NCBI RefSeq assembly: GCF_013085545.1
Contig: NZ_CP039543.1
Location: forward strand, 1 to 64,000
Source of the DNA: Oceanidesulfovibrio marinus
GTDB lineage: Bacteria > Desulfobacterota > Desulfovibrionia > Desulfovibrionales > Desulfovibrionaceae
Length of the DNA stretch: 64,000 nucleotides
Direction of reading: 5' to 3'
Shown: positions 8,047 through 16,742 of the stretch, in pieces
Layout: each line of letters starts with the position of its first letter
Numbering within the stretch: position 1 is the first letter of the stretch
Position numbers and translations under genes: made by a program
Notes under the pieces: generated by a model
Told to the model about the DNA's origin: nothing
Databases searched by the model: none
Seen by the model: the letters and a program-made list of their open reading frames with translations, nothing else

Positions 8047-9123
8047 CTAGCGCTCTGTGCAGCTGATGCACGGGTCGATGGAAAGGACGACAACCGGGAC
8101 GTCCGCGAGCTCGATGCCCGGCAGCATGGCGGCCAGGGGCGGGATGTTCGCGAATGTGGGCGTGCGGATGCGCAGCCGGTCCAGGTTCTTGGTGCCGTCG
8201 GCCTTGAAGTAGTAGAAGAGCTCGCCGCGGGGTTGCTCCACGCGCATGGTGTGCTCGCCCTCCGGGAAGCCCTTGACCTTCACGGCGGTTTCGCCGTCGG
8301 GCATCTGGCGGATGGCCTGGCGCACGAGGTTCACGGACTGGAGCGTCTCACGGAAGCGCACCTTGTTGCGGGAGTAGGAGTCGCAGCCGTGCTCCACGAT
8401 GGGCTCGAAGTCGAGCTCATTGAAGCAGGCGTAGCCCAGCTGGCGGGCGTCTTCGGCAACGCCGCTGCCGCGCAGGGTGGGGCCCACGGCGCCCAGCACC
8501 AGGGCCTGCTCCTTGGTCAGAATGCCCTTGTCCACGGTGCGCTTGCGCACGGTGTAGTCGTCCAGAATCGTGGACTCCAGCTCCTTGATTTCGCGCTCGG
8601 CGTTGTCGAGCTCGGAGAGTATCCAGCGGGTCTGCTCCGGGGTCAGGTCGCGGCGGGTGCCGCCGATGACGTTGACTGAGACGATGACGCGGTTGCCCGT
8701 GGTGGCCTCGTTGATGTCCATGATGCGCTCGCGGATGCGCCAGAACTGGTAGAAGAGGCTCTCGAAGCCGAAGGCGTCCGCGAACAGGCCCAGCCACAGC
8801 AGGTGGGAGTGCATGCGGTGGAGCTCCGACCAGATGACGCGCAGGTACTTGGCGCGCTCGGGAATCTCCACGCCCATCATCTCCTCGATGCCCTGGCAGT
8901 AGCACATGGCGTGTATCTTGGAGCAGATGCCGCAGACACGTTCCACAATCTGGATCATGTGGTGGATGTCGCGGATTTCACAGAGCTTCTCCAGACCGCG
9001 GTGCACGTAGCCCAGGGCGGGCACGGCCTCGGTCACGATCTCGTCCTCCACGGTGAGGGAGAGGTGGATCGGCTCGGGGAGGACCGGGTGTTGCGGTCCG
9101 AAGGGTATAATGGTCTTTGCCAT
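8047..9123 (-). CDS. echE: Ech hydrogenase large subunit EchE
   Basis: 358 residues, homologous to NuoD. It holds the [NiFe] active site through two CxxC motifs: ERVCGICS (Cys64, Cys67) and DPCISC (Cys352, Cys355). The protein ends three residues after the last Cys (TER). There is therefore no C-terminal extension for a maturation protease to remove, unlike standard [NiFe] large subunits. It catalyses reversible proton reduction coupled to ferredoxin and ion transport. It lies between echD and echF in the conserved order. No hydrogenase maturation genes are in the window. Confidence 0.95.
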   Translation of the reverse strand: MAKTIIPFGPQHPVLPEPIHLSLTVEDEIVTEAVPALGYVHRGLEKLCEIRDIHHMIQIVERVCGICSKIHAMCYCQGIEEMMGVEIPERAKYLRVIWSELHRMHSHLLWLGLFADAFGFESLFYQFWRIRERIMDINEATTGNRVIVSVNVIGGTRRDLTPEQTRWILSELDNAEREIKELESTILDDYTVRKRTVDKGILTKEQALVLGAVGPTLRGSGVAEDARQLGYACFNELDFEPIVEHGCDSYSRNKVRFRETLQSVNLVRQAIRQMPDGETAVKVKGFPEGEHTMRVEQPRGELFYYFKADGTKNLDRLRIRTPTFANIPPLAAMLPGIELADVPVVVLSIDPCISCTER

Positions 9124-9156
9124 GATAACTCCTGATATGCCGAAAAGGCGGCTCGG

Positions 9157-9531
9157 CTAGGATTCCTTTCGGGTGATGCCGTACTTGCAGAACGGTGTCG
9201 TGGCCACCTCTTCCTCCAGATAGAGGAAGTTGGAGAAGTTGAGGACCAGGCCCTCGAAACAGAGGCCGAACTGGTCCTGGATCTCGTTCTCCACGAGGAA
9301 GGCGGCGAAGACGACGTCGGAGATGGTCGGCGCGTTCTCGCTTTTGGGCTGCTTCATCCGCAGGTGGATCATCTGCAGATCCTTCTGGAAATGGTACAGA
9401 AGGTCGACGGTCTTTTCGTCGAGGTCCACGCAGGTCATGGTTTCCAGCCGGTAGCCGGCGTCGAGCAGGCGGTGGATCTCCGCCTTGAGCGTCTCTTGCG
9501 TGACTTCGGTTGTTTCAAGAAAGGTTGCCAT
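9157..9531 (-). CDS. echD: Ech hydrogenase subunit EchD
   Basis: 124 residues, shorter than its homologue NuoC (30-kDa subunit of complex I), as is usual for EchD. It has no metal-binding motif and is a structural part of the cytoplasmic arm. The identification rests on position between echC and echE and on NuoC-like sequence: a domain with YRLETMTCVDL and LLYHF, followed by PTISDVV. The gap to echC upstream is 3 bp and to echE downstream 33 bp. Confidence 0.88.
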   Translation of the reverse strand: MATFLETTEVTQETLKAEIHRLLDAGYRLETMTCVDLDEKTVDLLYHFQKDLQMIHLRMKQPKSENAPTISDVVFAAFLVENEIQDQFGLCFEGLVLNFSNFLYLEEEVATTPFCKYGITRKES

Positions 9532-9534
9532 GTC

Positions 9535-9978
9535 TTATTGCTCCTGTTTGGCGGCAAAGAGCTCGAGGGCCTTCACGACGCCGTCGATGATGGCTTCGGG
9601 CTTGGGGGGACAGCCGGGGACGTAGACGTCCACGGGAATGACCTTGTCCACGCCGCCCACGACATTGGGCGCCTCGCGGAAGACGCCGCCGGAGAGGCCG
9701 CAGGCGCCGATGGCGATGACGGCCTTGGGGTCCGGGATCTGATCGTAGAGGTTCTTGAGCACCTTCTTATTGCGGTGGTTCACGGTGCCGGTGACAAGGA
9801 AGACGTCGGCGTGCTTGGGGTTGCCCACGTTGATGATGCCGAAGCGCTCAACATCATATACGGGGGTCAGCACGGCCAGGGTCTCGATGTCACAGCCGTT
9901 GCAGCTGCCGCAGTCGAAGTGCAGCACCCACGGCGACTTGATTCGCGATTTCTTGATGAATTCAGATATCGGGTTCAT
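9535..9978 (-). CDS. echC: Ech hydrogenase small subunit EchC
   Basis: 147 residues, homologous to NuoB. Cysteines for the single proximal [4Fe-4S] cluster are visible: CGSCNGC near residues 23-29, IGACG in the middle, and VPGCPP near the C terminus. The subunit passes electrons from the EchF clusters to the [NiFe] site in EchE. It lacks the two further clusters of classical hydrogenase small subunits, as expected for the energy-converting (group 4) type. The gap to echB is 6 bp. Confidence 0.94.
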   Translation of the reverse strand: MNPISEFIKKSRIKSPWVLHFDCGSCNGCDIETLAVLTPVYDVERFGIINVGNPKHADVFLVTGTVNHRNKKVLKNLYDQIPDPKAVIAIGACGLSGGVFREAPNVVGGVDKVIPVDVYVPGCPPKPEAIIDGVVKALELFAAKQEQ

Positions 9979-9984
9979 GAGCGC

Positions 9985-10842
9985 CTACCTGTAATGGAGC
10001 CAGACGAGATTGATGACGGAGAAGGAGAGACCGACGGCCCAGGCCGAACCGAGCATCCACTTCCAAGTCATGCGGGAGGTGGAGTTGTCCACCAGGATTT
10101 CCACGAAGTAGGTGATCATCAGCAGGAGAATGATGCCGATGACGCTCGTGGACCAGAACAGCGAGACCAGGCCGAGGACCAGTGCGATCTCGAACCAGTG
10201 CGCCACCTCGATGATGCCGAGGTAGGGGCCGACGTACTCGGTGTACACGCCGCGGACGATCTCCTGGTGCGCATGGTGCGAGGCGGAGATGTCGAAGGGC
10301 GATTTGCGCAGCTTGATGGTCAGGGCGTAGCCCAGCACCAGGAACATCAGCGGCAGATGAAACAGGAGCGGGGTGTTCAGCTCATATATCGCGCTGACCT
10401 TGAAGCTGCCGGTGACCATGTAGATGCCCACGATGACGAGCACCAGCAGGGGTTCGTAGGTGAGAATCTGCAACAGCTCGCGGTGCGCGCCCACCTGGCT
10501 GTAGGGCGAGGGCACGGTCAGTGCGCCGACCACCAGGAAGACGGAGCCCACCGCCTGCACAAAGAAGATGAGCAGCAGGTCCGACTGGAAGAAGAAGAGC
10601 ACTGTGGCCGTGGCCGCGGCCACCAGGTAGACGAATGAGCAGAACGCGAGCCAGTAGTTGGAGAGCAGCCGTTCCTTACCGAACAGCTTGAAGACGTCGT
10701 AGAAGGGTTGGAGGATGGGCGGGCCGAGGCGCGACTGCAGGCGCGCGGTGATCCGCCGGTCCACGCCGGCGATGAGGCCGGAGGCCGCCGGGGCGAGCAC
10801 GAGCCCCACGATGAGTGCGAGGAAGACGTTGACAGAGTTCAT
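9985..10842 (-). CDS. echB: Ech hydrogenase membrane subunit EchB
   Basis: 285 residues, homologous to NuoH, with about eight hydrophobic segments. It anchors the hydrogenase arm to the membrane and forms part of the ion path. Seen: GVDRRITARLQSRLGPP near the N terminus, a NuoH hallmark, and an acidic-residue loop, KSPFDISASHHAHQEIVRG, that faces the quinone-like cavity in complex I. It starts 1 bp after the echA stop, so translation is probably coupled. Confidence 0.94.
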   Translation of the reverse strand: MNSVNVFLALIVGLVLAPAASGLIAGVDRRITARLQSRLGPPILQPFYDVFKLFGKERLLSNYWLAFCSFVYLVAAATATVLFFFQSDLLLIFFVQAVGSVFLVVGALTVPSPYSQVGAHRELLQILTYEPLLVLVIVGIYMVTGSFKVSAIYELNTPLLFHLPLMFLVLGYALTIKLRKSPFDISASHHAHQEIVRGVYTEYVGPYLGIIEVAHWFEIALVLGLVSLFWSTSVIGIILLLMITYFVEILVDNSTSRMTWKWMLGSAWAVGLSFSVINLVWLHYR

Positions 10843-10843
10843 A

Positions 10844-12778
10844 TTACAGCCCCCCGCCGATCATGAGTAGAATGAGCATGATAGCCGCACCGTTGACCCA
10901 GCCTGTGAGCGTGGACTCGCCAAAGAGGCGCTCCAGGTAGTAGTTCGCAGCGGTCGGATGGATCGCATTGCGCAGGGGACCGCGGTAGGCCGTGTTGTCA
11001 TCGGGAATCTGAACGCCGGAGAGATACGGACCCACGGCCCGCTGCTTCTTGGCGCGCTTGAACGACATGATGGCGAGCAGCCCGCCGCCGATGCACACCA
11101 GGAAGAGCGGCACGGTCGGGAACACGCCCTTGGCGTTGGCAAGGATGCCGCCGGTCGTGTCAAAGGGCGTCACGTACGTCGCCATGGGGAAGACGGATGA
11201 GAGCTGGTTGATGGAAGGCAGGATCAGGTCGGTGTAGATCCACGGGGCCGCGAAGGAGAGCACAAAGGCGCCCGTAAGCAGGCCCAGGAGCGGCACGCGC
11301 GTCAGGAACGCCTGCTTCTCCACCTCGATCCTCTCGCCGATGGGATAGCTCATGAAGATGCCGGCCCAACGCGCCCAGTACATGACGGTGATGGCGCTGC
11401 CCACGGCCAGCATGACCACGATGATGACGTTGTTCGCGGCCGACTCGATGGCCATCCACTTGCCCAACAGCATGCCGAAGGGCGGCAGGATCATGGTCAG
11501 CGAACCGAGCACCGCGATGATCGCCGTCAGCGGCATGGTGGCGTAGAGGCCGCGCATGTCCTCGATGTCCCGGCTCGCGATCCGCTGCTCGATGGTGCCG
11601 ACGCAGAGGAACATGAGCGCCTTGGACACGGCGTGGAACATGATCAGGAACATGGCGGCAGCCACGGCGGCCGGCGTGTTGATACCGGCGCAGGCGATAA
11701 TCAGGCCGAGGTTGCTCACCGTGGAGTAGGCCAGAATCTTCTTGCCGTTGGATTGGCCGATGGCCAGGGCTCCGGCGGCAAGGAAGGTGAACGCGCCGGC
11801 AATGGCCACTGCATCGGAGAAGAAGGTGCCCATGAAGGCGGGGGCGAAGCGCAGGATGAGGTAGACGCCCGCCTTGACCATGGTGGAGGAGTGGAGCAGG
11901 GCCGAGGTCGGCGTGGGCGCGACCATGGCGCCCAGCAGCCAGCTCTGGAACGGAAGCTGCGCCGCCTTGGTGAAGCCGGCCAGGCAGAGTAGACCGCAGG
12001 GAACCAGGAAGAGGGCCGTTTGCGGAGCCTCCCGGATGATCTCCTGCATGTCCAGGGTGCCGAGATCCAGATAGATCCAGGTAATTGCCAGCAGCAGCGC
12101 CACGCCGCCCAGGCAGTTCATCCATAGGGCGCGGGTGGCGTTGGTGATGGCGATGTCCGTTTTGTCGTGCCGAATGAGCAGGTACGAGCACAGCGTGGTG
12201 AGCTCGAAGAAGAAGTAGAAGTGGAGGAAGTTGTTCGTAAGGACCAGGCCGTTCATCGCGCCCAGGAACAGGACGAGCACGGCGAAGAACTGCGGCTGTC
12301 GTGATTCCTGCAGGTGCTGATGTTCCTCGTGGTTCTTCATGTACGGCAGTGCGTGGATTACGATGACGGAACCCACGATGGAGACCACGGCCACCATCAG
12401 CATGGAAAGCGAATCGCCTACGAAGAGGGGCGACTCATGCCCGTGCTTCACCAGGAAAATCTCAAGAATGGCGAGCAGGACCAACTGCGTGGAGGCGAAT
12501 GTTGTGATGAGCGCGTGCCTTTTCCTGATACCAATGCCCAGGAAAAGGAACAGCAGCAAGAAGTCCAGGACCGTAACAAGCGGGCTGAATTCTATGCCCA
12601 GCAGTCCCGGGGCCACAGCGAACGGTGCATACGAGAAGAGGGAGAGAGAAGCACCGGCAAGGAGTACTCCTGCGACCAGCACGATGAGCACCCGGATTGC
12701 GTTTGCCCTGAAAAAGTAGAGACCCAGAGCTGCAATAAAAGGTGCCACCACGAGGACGAAGAGGAGGGTATCGAGCAT
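10844..12778 (-). CDS. echA: Ech hydrogenase membrane subunit EchA (antiporter-like)
   Basis: 644 residues with 14 or more hydrophobic segments, homologous to NuoL/MrpA-type antiporter subunits that pump H+ or Na+. Family signatures are FFFELTTLCSYLLIRH, FTKAAQLPFQSWLLGAM, PTPTSALLHSSTMVKAGVYL and the HAVSKALMFL helix. It is the first gene of echABCDEF, and GGAG lies 7 nt upstream of the ATG. The upstream region carries two inverted repeats and a possible leader peptide. Ech links ferredoxin oxidation, hydrogen and the ion gradient, useful to a sulfate reducer growing on lactate, pyruvate or hydrogen. Confidence 0.95.
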   Translation of the reverse strand: MLDTLLFVLVVAPFIAALGLYFFRANAIRVLIVLVAGVLLAGASLSLFSYAPFAVAPGLLGIEFSPLVTVLDFLLLFLFLGIGIRKRHALITTFASTQLVLLAILEIFLVKHGHESPLFVGDSLSMLMVAVVSIVGSVIVIHALPYMKNHEEHQHLQESRQPQFFAVLVLFLGAMNGLVLTNNFLHFYFFFELTTLCSYLLIRHDKTDIAITNATRALWMNCLGGVALLLAITWIYLDLGTLDMQEIIREAPQTALFLVPCGLLCLAGFTKAAQLPFQSWLLGAMVAPTPTSALLHSSTMVKAGVYLILRFAPAFMGTFFSDAVAIAGAFTFLAAGALAIGQSNGKKILAYSTVSNLGLIIACAGINTPAAVAAAMFLIMFHAVSKALMFLCVGTIEQRIASRDIEDMRGLYATMPLTAIIAVLGSLTMILPPFGMLLGKWMAIESAANNVIIVVMLAVGSAITVMYWARWAGIFMSYPIGERIEVEKQAFLTRVPLLGLLTGAFVLSFAAPWIYTDLILPSINQLSSVFPMATYVTPFDTTGGILANAKGVFPTVPLFLVCIGGGLLAIMSFKRAKKQRAVGPYLSGVQIPDDNTAYRGPLRNAIHPTAANYYLERLFGESTLTGWVNGAAIMLILLMIGGGL

Positions 12779-12868
12779 ACCGTCTCCGTTACGCTAGAGG
12801 GTGGTGGGAAATAGAAACTCCGGCGAAACGGGTCTGGAACGGCACCCGAAAGCCGGGCAGGCCAAGTC

Positions 12869-12908
12869 AGAACAACCGGTATGGACAATGCCCTGAGTAG
12901 GTTGTTCT
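12869..12908 (-). promoter_or_regulatory. Inverted repeat upstream of echA
   Basis: A perfect 9-bp inverted repeat, AGAACAACC (12869-12877) and GGTTGTTCT (12900-12908), with a 22-nt spacer. Centre-to-centre spacing is 31 bp, about three helical turns, as for a dimeric regulator binding one face. A TTGACA-like box on the minus strand (12908-12913) abuts the upstream arm. It lies 91-130 bp before the echA ATG. Confidence 0.5.
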
Positions 12909-12918
12909 GTCAACAATA

Positions 12919-12966
12919 TCAGTATAGAGGAAGTATTCGTATCGGCGATATCAAACATTCGGGCAT
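12919..12966 (-). CDS. Possible leader peptide upstream of echA
   Basis: A 15-codon frame (MPECLISPIRILPLY) with a strong ribosome site, AAGGAGA, 7 nt before the ATG. It ends before the 9-bp inverted repeat described just above, which would form an RNA hairpin. It could be a translated leader for attenuation of echABCDEF, or a chance frame. The rest of 12779-13215 shows no convincing gene. Confidence 0.3.
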   Translation of the reverse strand: MPECLISPIRILPLY

Positions 12967-13005
12967 CGCTAGTCTCCTTTTGGCAAAAGCGAATATTTTT
13001 GTTTG

Positions 13006-13027
13006 TGTGTCCAGAAAATTGGACACA
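13006..13027. promoter_or_regulatory. Palindrome in the ech upstream region
   Basis: TGTGTCC (13006-13012) and GGACACA (13021-13027) form a perfect 7-bp inverted repeat around an AT-rich 8-nt centre, the shape of a homodimeric regulator site. It is about 230 bp upstream of echA and about 190 bp from the start-distal end of the next gene. Confidence 0.4.
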
Positions 13028-13215
13028 GGGGGCGAGGTTTTCGTGTTGCCGTTGCGTTTGCATGACAGTCAAGTCGTAGCATGTCGGCGTCACGATCGAT
13101 AAAAGTGTGTGTTGACAAGCTGATCTGCGCAGGGTTCTCGCCAGTTCAGCGTGTCGAAAAACGCGATATGTAATACGCAAAGGCGTAACCACGTATAGCG
13201 TATGCCGTTTGTACG

Positions 13216-13863
13216 TTACGGAGAAATGGTAAATCGTCCCGAAAAAGTGCTGCGATTGCGGTTGTCTGGATAATAATAGCCAGGCGGTGTGTAGCTTCGG
13301 TACTGCCTATACCCAGGGTAGCGCCTCGGGGGCGGCGCAGGGCGCAATTGGGAGTAGGGGGAAACTCCCGGAGCGGCGTAGGGAGGAGATCGCCGGGTTC
13401 CATACGTGGGCGGCGGATGGTGCGTCCAGCCGTTCGAAACGCCTGGAGGCGAGTATCCACGCTGGTTCCTTGGGGCAGCATAGCCGCGCCCGGAGTGTCC
13501 GCGTGGCCGCGCCGCCGGAGCCTGATGCGCCTGAACCGGACGGTAATGCGGCGGCTGTGCTTTGGGCGTCCCTGCGCCAGACCAGCGGACGCGCCGCACA
13601 CCAGGCGGCGGGATGTACGCCGGTCTGACGACAACGCGCCGTCGCGGAGAGGGGCAGCGGACTGGCCGCGGCGTGAACACGGCGTCCCACAGATAGATGG
13701 GCGTGTAGGTGGATACGCCGAAGTGGGCGTTGCCTGTGGATACGCCCACGCCAAGAGACACGAACGCGTGGGCAGGCAGGGCCGCGGCTATGGTGGACAG
13801 CGCGAGGCAGAGCACGGCAGCGGCCGTGAGCCGTAGTATGAACGAGGGCGCGAGAGGAGTCAT
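13216..13863 (-). CDS. Secreted Pro/Arg/Tyr-rich basic protein, unrecognised
   Basis: 215 residues from the ATG at 13861-13863, with AAAGGAG 9 nt upstream. A clear signal peptide (hydrophobic core about 10-28, then ALPAHA) targets it to the periplasm or outside. After a short segment (VSLGVGVSTG then FGVSTYTPIYLWDAV) the chain becomes low-complexity and strongly basic, with Pro-Pro, Arg-Arg and Tyr pairs (PPPRRYPGYRQYRSYTPPGY). It may bind polyanions or cell-wall material. No family recognised. The next secreted gene on the same strand (13989) is upstream, 125 bp away. Confidence 0.6.
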   Translation of the reverse strand: MTPLAPSFILRLTAAAVLCLALSTIAAALPAHAFVSLGVGVSTGNAHFGVSTYTPIYLWDAVFTPRPVRCPSPRRRVVVRPAYIPPPGVRRVRWSGAGTPKAQPPHYRPVQAHQAPAARPRGHSGRGYAAPRNQRGYSPPGVSNGWTHHPPPTYGTRRSPPYAAPGVSPYSQLRPAPPPRRYPGYRQYRSYTPPGYYYPDNRNRSTFSGRFTISP

Positions 13864-13988
13864 GGGGCGATACTCCTTTCCCTGGTTTCTCGGGGCCGTG
13901 CCGCCGGGGTGCAACGCCCGGACGGCACAGTTCCCATGGTCTATCCTAATTCCATATGGGCAGCGGTGTGCGCTGTCAAACCGGAGCG

Positions 13989-14468
13989 TCAGGGATAGGG
14001 CTCGTACGTATCCCGTGGCAATCGGTGGAGCTCTCCGTTCTTCAGATAGGGGTAGTATGTGCGCCGGCGGATGGTGCCCCCGCTGCTGGGAGCAGGCTCA
14101 CGGTAGTAGCCGCCGGACGAGCCCTGGGTGCGATTCGTGGCGTTGGTTTCGCGCTCCAGCTCCTGCTGCCGTTCCTTGAAACGTTGAATCTCCTCGGCCC
14201 CGGGCGTGGCGTTGCGCTCCCACAGCTCTTCCCACTCGTTTTTTCCATCGCTCTCCGTCTCGGCGGCGCGTTCCGGATGCTCGATACGGTCGATGGGCGG
14301 CACCTCACGGACAATGGGTCCTGTGGGCAGATCAAAACGACGCGCCGGCGATGAATCCGTGGCATTCTGAGCAGATGCGGTAGAGAGAGCCACGAGCACG
14401 AGGGCGAAGGCCAGAAGAAGCCGGACGCCGCATGCCGCGCCCCGGCGTATGAGGAGTTTCCGCTTCAT
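13989..14468 (-). CDS. Small secreted protein with N-x-T sequons, unrecognised
   Basis: 159 residues. An N-terminal signal peptide (MKRKLLIRRG, hydrophobic 16-31, ASAQ) predicts export. The mature part is hydrophilic with a charged helix (EEIQRFKERQQELERE, about 92-107) and a Tyr/Arg-rich end (RRRTYYPYLK). It contains four Asn-x-Thr sequons: Asn35, Asn86, Asn109 and Asn112. The C-terminal YLKNGELHRLPRDTYEPYP looks like a short exported domain. No family recognised. A promoter could lie in 14469-14760, between it and a divergent gene. Confidence 0.6.
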   Translation of the reverse strand: MKRKLLIRRGAACGVRLLLAFALVLVALSTASAQNATDSSPARRFDLPTGPIVREVPPIDRIEHPERAAETESDGKNEWEELWERNATPGAEEIQRFKERQQELERETNATNRTQGSSGGYYREPAPSSGGTIRRRTYYPYLKNGELHRLPRDTYEPYP

Positions 14469-14761
14469 AATGAATCAGTACGCCGGATGCATGGCGAGGT
14501 CAAAAAGAAAGACCGGTGCGCAGGGCGCAAATTGTCTTTTTTCGAGGATGCCGATCAGAGTGCGGGCGTTTGTCTAAAAACTTAGACAAGGGATGGCGCG
14601 CGAACGCTTCTCGTCGCCTGTGTGTGAAGGTCGCCATCACGCTGCATTGCATGCGCCTTGGTGCACGATGCGAGTGGAATTCAGCTGAGCGCATGTATCC
14701 CCGCAGCCAAAGTAAGGAGACGCGCCTTCCCATCATCCGCCCCATATTGTATGACTCCGGG

Positions 14762-15712
14762 ATGCTTCTGGATATCGTTCTACTCGTGCTGGGTGCGGTA
14801 CTGCTCTGGTTCGGGGCCGGTTGGGTCGTGGAGTCGTCCGCGGCCGTGGCGCGGCGTCTGAATATTTCGGAGCTCGTCATCGGGCTCACCGTGGTGGCCA
14901 TGGGCACCTCGGCCCCGGAGTTCTTTGTCACGGCGCAGTCCGCTTTCAAGGGGCTGCCGGCCATCAGCCTGGCCAACGTGGTGGGCTCGGACATCTTCAA
15001 CCTGGGCATCATCCTGGGGGCCATGGCCATCCTCAACCCCATCCCCACCCACCGGACCATTCTCTACCGCGACGGTGTGATGCTGTGGGCCGTGGTGGGC
15101 GTGCTGCTGCTGATGTGCACCCAGGGCGCGCTGACGCGGCCAATGGGCCTTGGGCTGCTGGTCATCTTCGGCGGGTACGTCGCCCTGCTGGTCTACAAGG
15201 GCATCCGCGATCCCGGCCCCATGGACATCGCCATGGCCGAGGAGCTGCTGGAGGAGGCGGGCGACCGCGTGGCCACATGGATCGACGGGCCCAAGCTGAT
15301 TATCGGGTTCGCGGCCATCACCCTGGGCAGCGACTGGCTGGTGGAGGGCGCGCGGGTGGTTGCTGCGGCGCTCGGCGTGTCCGACTGGGCCATCGGCCTT
15401 ACTGTGGTGGCCGCGGGCACCTCGCTGCCGGAGCTGGTGACCTGCCTGGCAGCCAGCCTGCGCGGCAAGAACGACATGCTGCTGGGCAACCTCATCGGTA
15501 GCGATTTCTTCAACCTCGCCGGGGTGCTGGGGCTCACCGCCGTGATGCGCCCCATCAGCGTGGACCCGTCCTCACTGCCGTCGCTGGGACTCATGGTGGG
15601 AGCCGTGGCGCTGGTGCTGCTGTTCATGCGCACGGGCTGGCGCATCTCGCGGCTGGAGGGCGCGCTGCTGGTGCTCGTGGGGCTCGGCCGCTGGGCGCTG
15701 GGGTTTGTGTAG
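14762..15712 (+). CDS. Calcium/sodium antiporter, CaCA family (YrbG-like)
   Basis: 316 residues from the ATG at 14762; the frame is open upstream but that part lacks membrane sequence. About ten hydrophobic segments in two inverted repeats. Each repeat carries the ion-binding alpha motif: VVAMGTSAPEFFVTA then NVVGSDIFNLG in the first half, and VVAAGTSLPELVT then NLIGSDFFNLAG in the second. It exchanges Na+ and Ca2+ (or K+) across the inner membrane. A short acidic loop (AMAEELLEEAGDR) joins the halves. It converges on the CDF gene. Confidence 0.92.
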   Translation: MLLDIVLLVLGAVLLWFGAGWVVESSAAVARRLNISELVIGLTVVAMGTSAPEFFVTAQSAFKGLPAISLANVVGSDIFNLGIILGAMAILNPIPTHRTILYRDGVMLWAVVGVLLLMCTQGALTRPMGLGLLVIFGGYVALLVYKGIRDPGPMDIAMAEELLEEAGDRVATWIDGPKLIIGFAAITLGSDWLVEGARVVAAALGVSDWAIGLTVVAAGTSLPELVTCLAASLRGKNDMLLGNLIGSDFFNLAGVLGLTAVMRPISVDPSSLPSLGLMVGAVALVLLFMRTGWRISRLEGALLVLVGLGRWALGFV

Positions 15713-15809
15713 AAGCCAAGTCAGCAATGCTCCTTCGCCCACTTGCGGCGTCAGATCTTGCTTTCTCCGCGGTCATTAGCCCGGTTCGTCCCTGGCCGCA
15801 TCCTAATCC

Positions 15810-16742
15810 TTATTCATCGTCCTCACTGAACACGCAGACGTTGTGCAGGGTGCAGCTCGAATCATCCGTCTCCAGCTGGATGGTGGCGTGGTCGATGCCG
15901 AAGCGCTCGTGCAACTCGTCGCCGATCTGGTGGAGGAAGTCGCTGTCATCCGGGATCTCGCCTGCCGGGTGCACCAGATGCACGGTCAGCGCCGTGGACG
16001 TGGTGGAGAGCGGCCAGACGTGCAGGTCGTGGTAGGCCGTGATGCCCGGGATCTCCAGCAGGTAGCGCTCTACGGCCTTGAGGTCGATGCCCCTGGGCAC
16101 GGCGTCCATGGCCAGGTCCACGGATTCCCTGAACAACCCCCACGTGCCGATGGCGATGACCGCGACGATGGCCAGGGAGATGACCGGGTCCAGCCAGACG
16201 GCGTCGGTGGCGGCGATGACCAGCGCGGCGGCAACCACGCCCAGGGAGACGCCGGCGTCCGCGGCCATGTGCAGGAAGGCCCCGCGGATGTTGAGGTCGC
16301 CCTTTCTGCCGGACATGAAGAGCAGGGCCGTGGCCGTGTTGATGATGGTGCCGACGGCTGCGACCCAGACCACCACGCCGGCCGAGACCGGCACCGGGTG
16401 CAAGAGCCGCTGGATGGCCTCCAGGGTGATGGCGCCGATGGCGACCAGCAGCAGGCAGGCGTTGATGAACGAGGCGTAGATGGTGGAGCGGCCCATGCCG
16501 TAGGTGAGCTTGCGGGAGGGCTGCTTGCGCGCCAGATAGACGGCGCCCCAGGCCAGCACGAGGCTGAGGACGTCGGAGAGGTTGTGCCCGGCGTCGGCCA
16601 GCAGGGCCATGGAGTCCGCGGCAAAGCCGTAGACCACCTCCACGACGACAAAGACGACGTTGAGCGCAATGCCGGCGGCAAAGCGCTTGTCGTACGAGGC
16701 CGGGCCATGATGATGGCCGTGGTGTGCGTGGTTGTGTGCCAT
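15810..16742 (-). CDS. Cation diffusion facilitator metal exporter (ZitB/CzcD type)
   Basis: 310 residues with six hydrophobic segments. It exports Zn2+ or a similar divalent metal in exchange for protons. The N terminus is a His-rich metal loop (HNHAHHGHHH). The transport site is formed by DAGHNLSD in the second helix and HMAADAG in the fifth. The C-terminal cytoplasmic domain (about 215-300) includes HDLHVWPLS, typical of CDF dimerisation domains. No metal-responsive regulator is adjacent. Confidence 0.93.
   Translation of the reverse strand: MAHNHAHHGHHHGPASYDKRFAAGIALNVVFVVVEVVYGFAADSMALLADAGHNLSDVLSLVLAWGAVYLARKQPSRKLTYGMGRSTIYASFINACLLLVAIGAITLEAIQRLLHPVPVSAGVVVWVAAVGTIINTATALLFMSGRKGDLNIRGAFLHMAADAGVSLGVVAAALVIAATDAVWLDPVISLAIVAVIAIGTWGLFRESVDLAMDAVPRGIDLKAVERYLLEIPGITAYHDLHVWPLSTTSTALTVHLVHPAGEIPDDSDFLHQIGDELHERFGIDHATIQLETDDSSCTLHNVCVFSEDDE

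Noticed and set aside
12830-12870. Possible sigma-54 (-24/-12) promoter upstream of echA
   Set aside because: GG and GC elements exist but the spacing is 8 rather than 10 bp, so the match fails.
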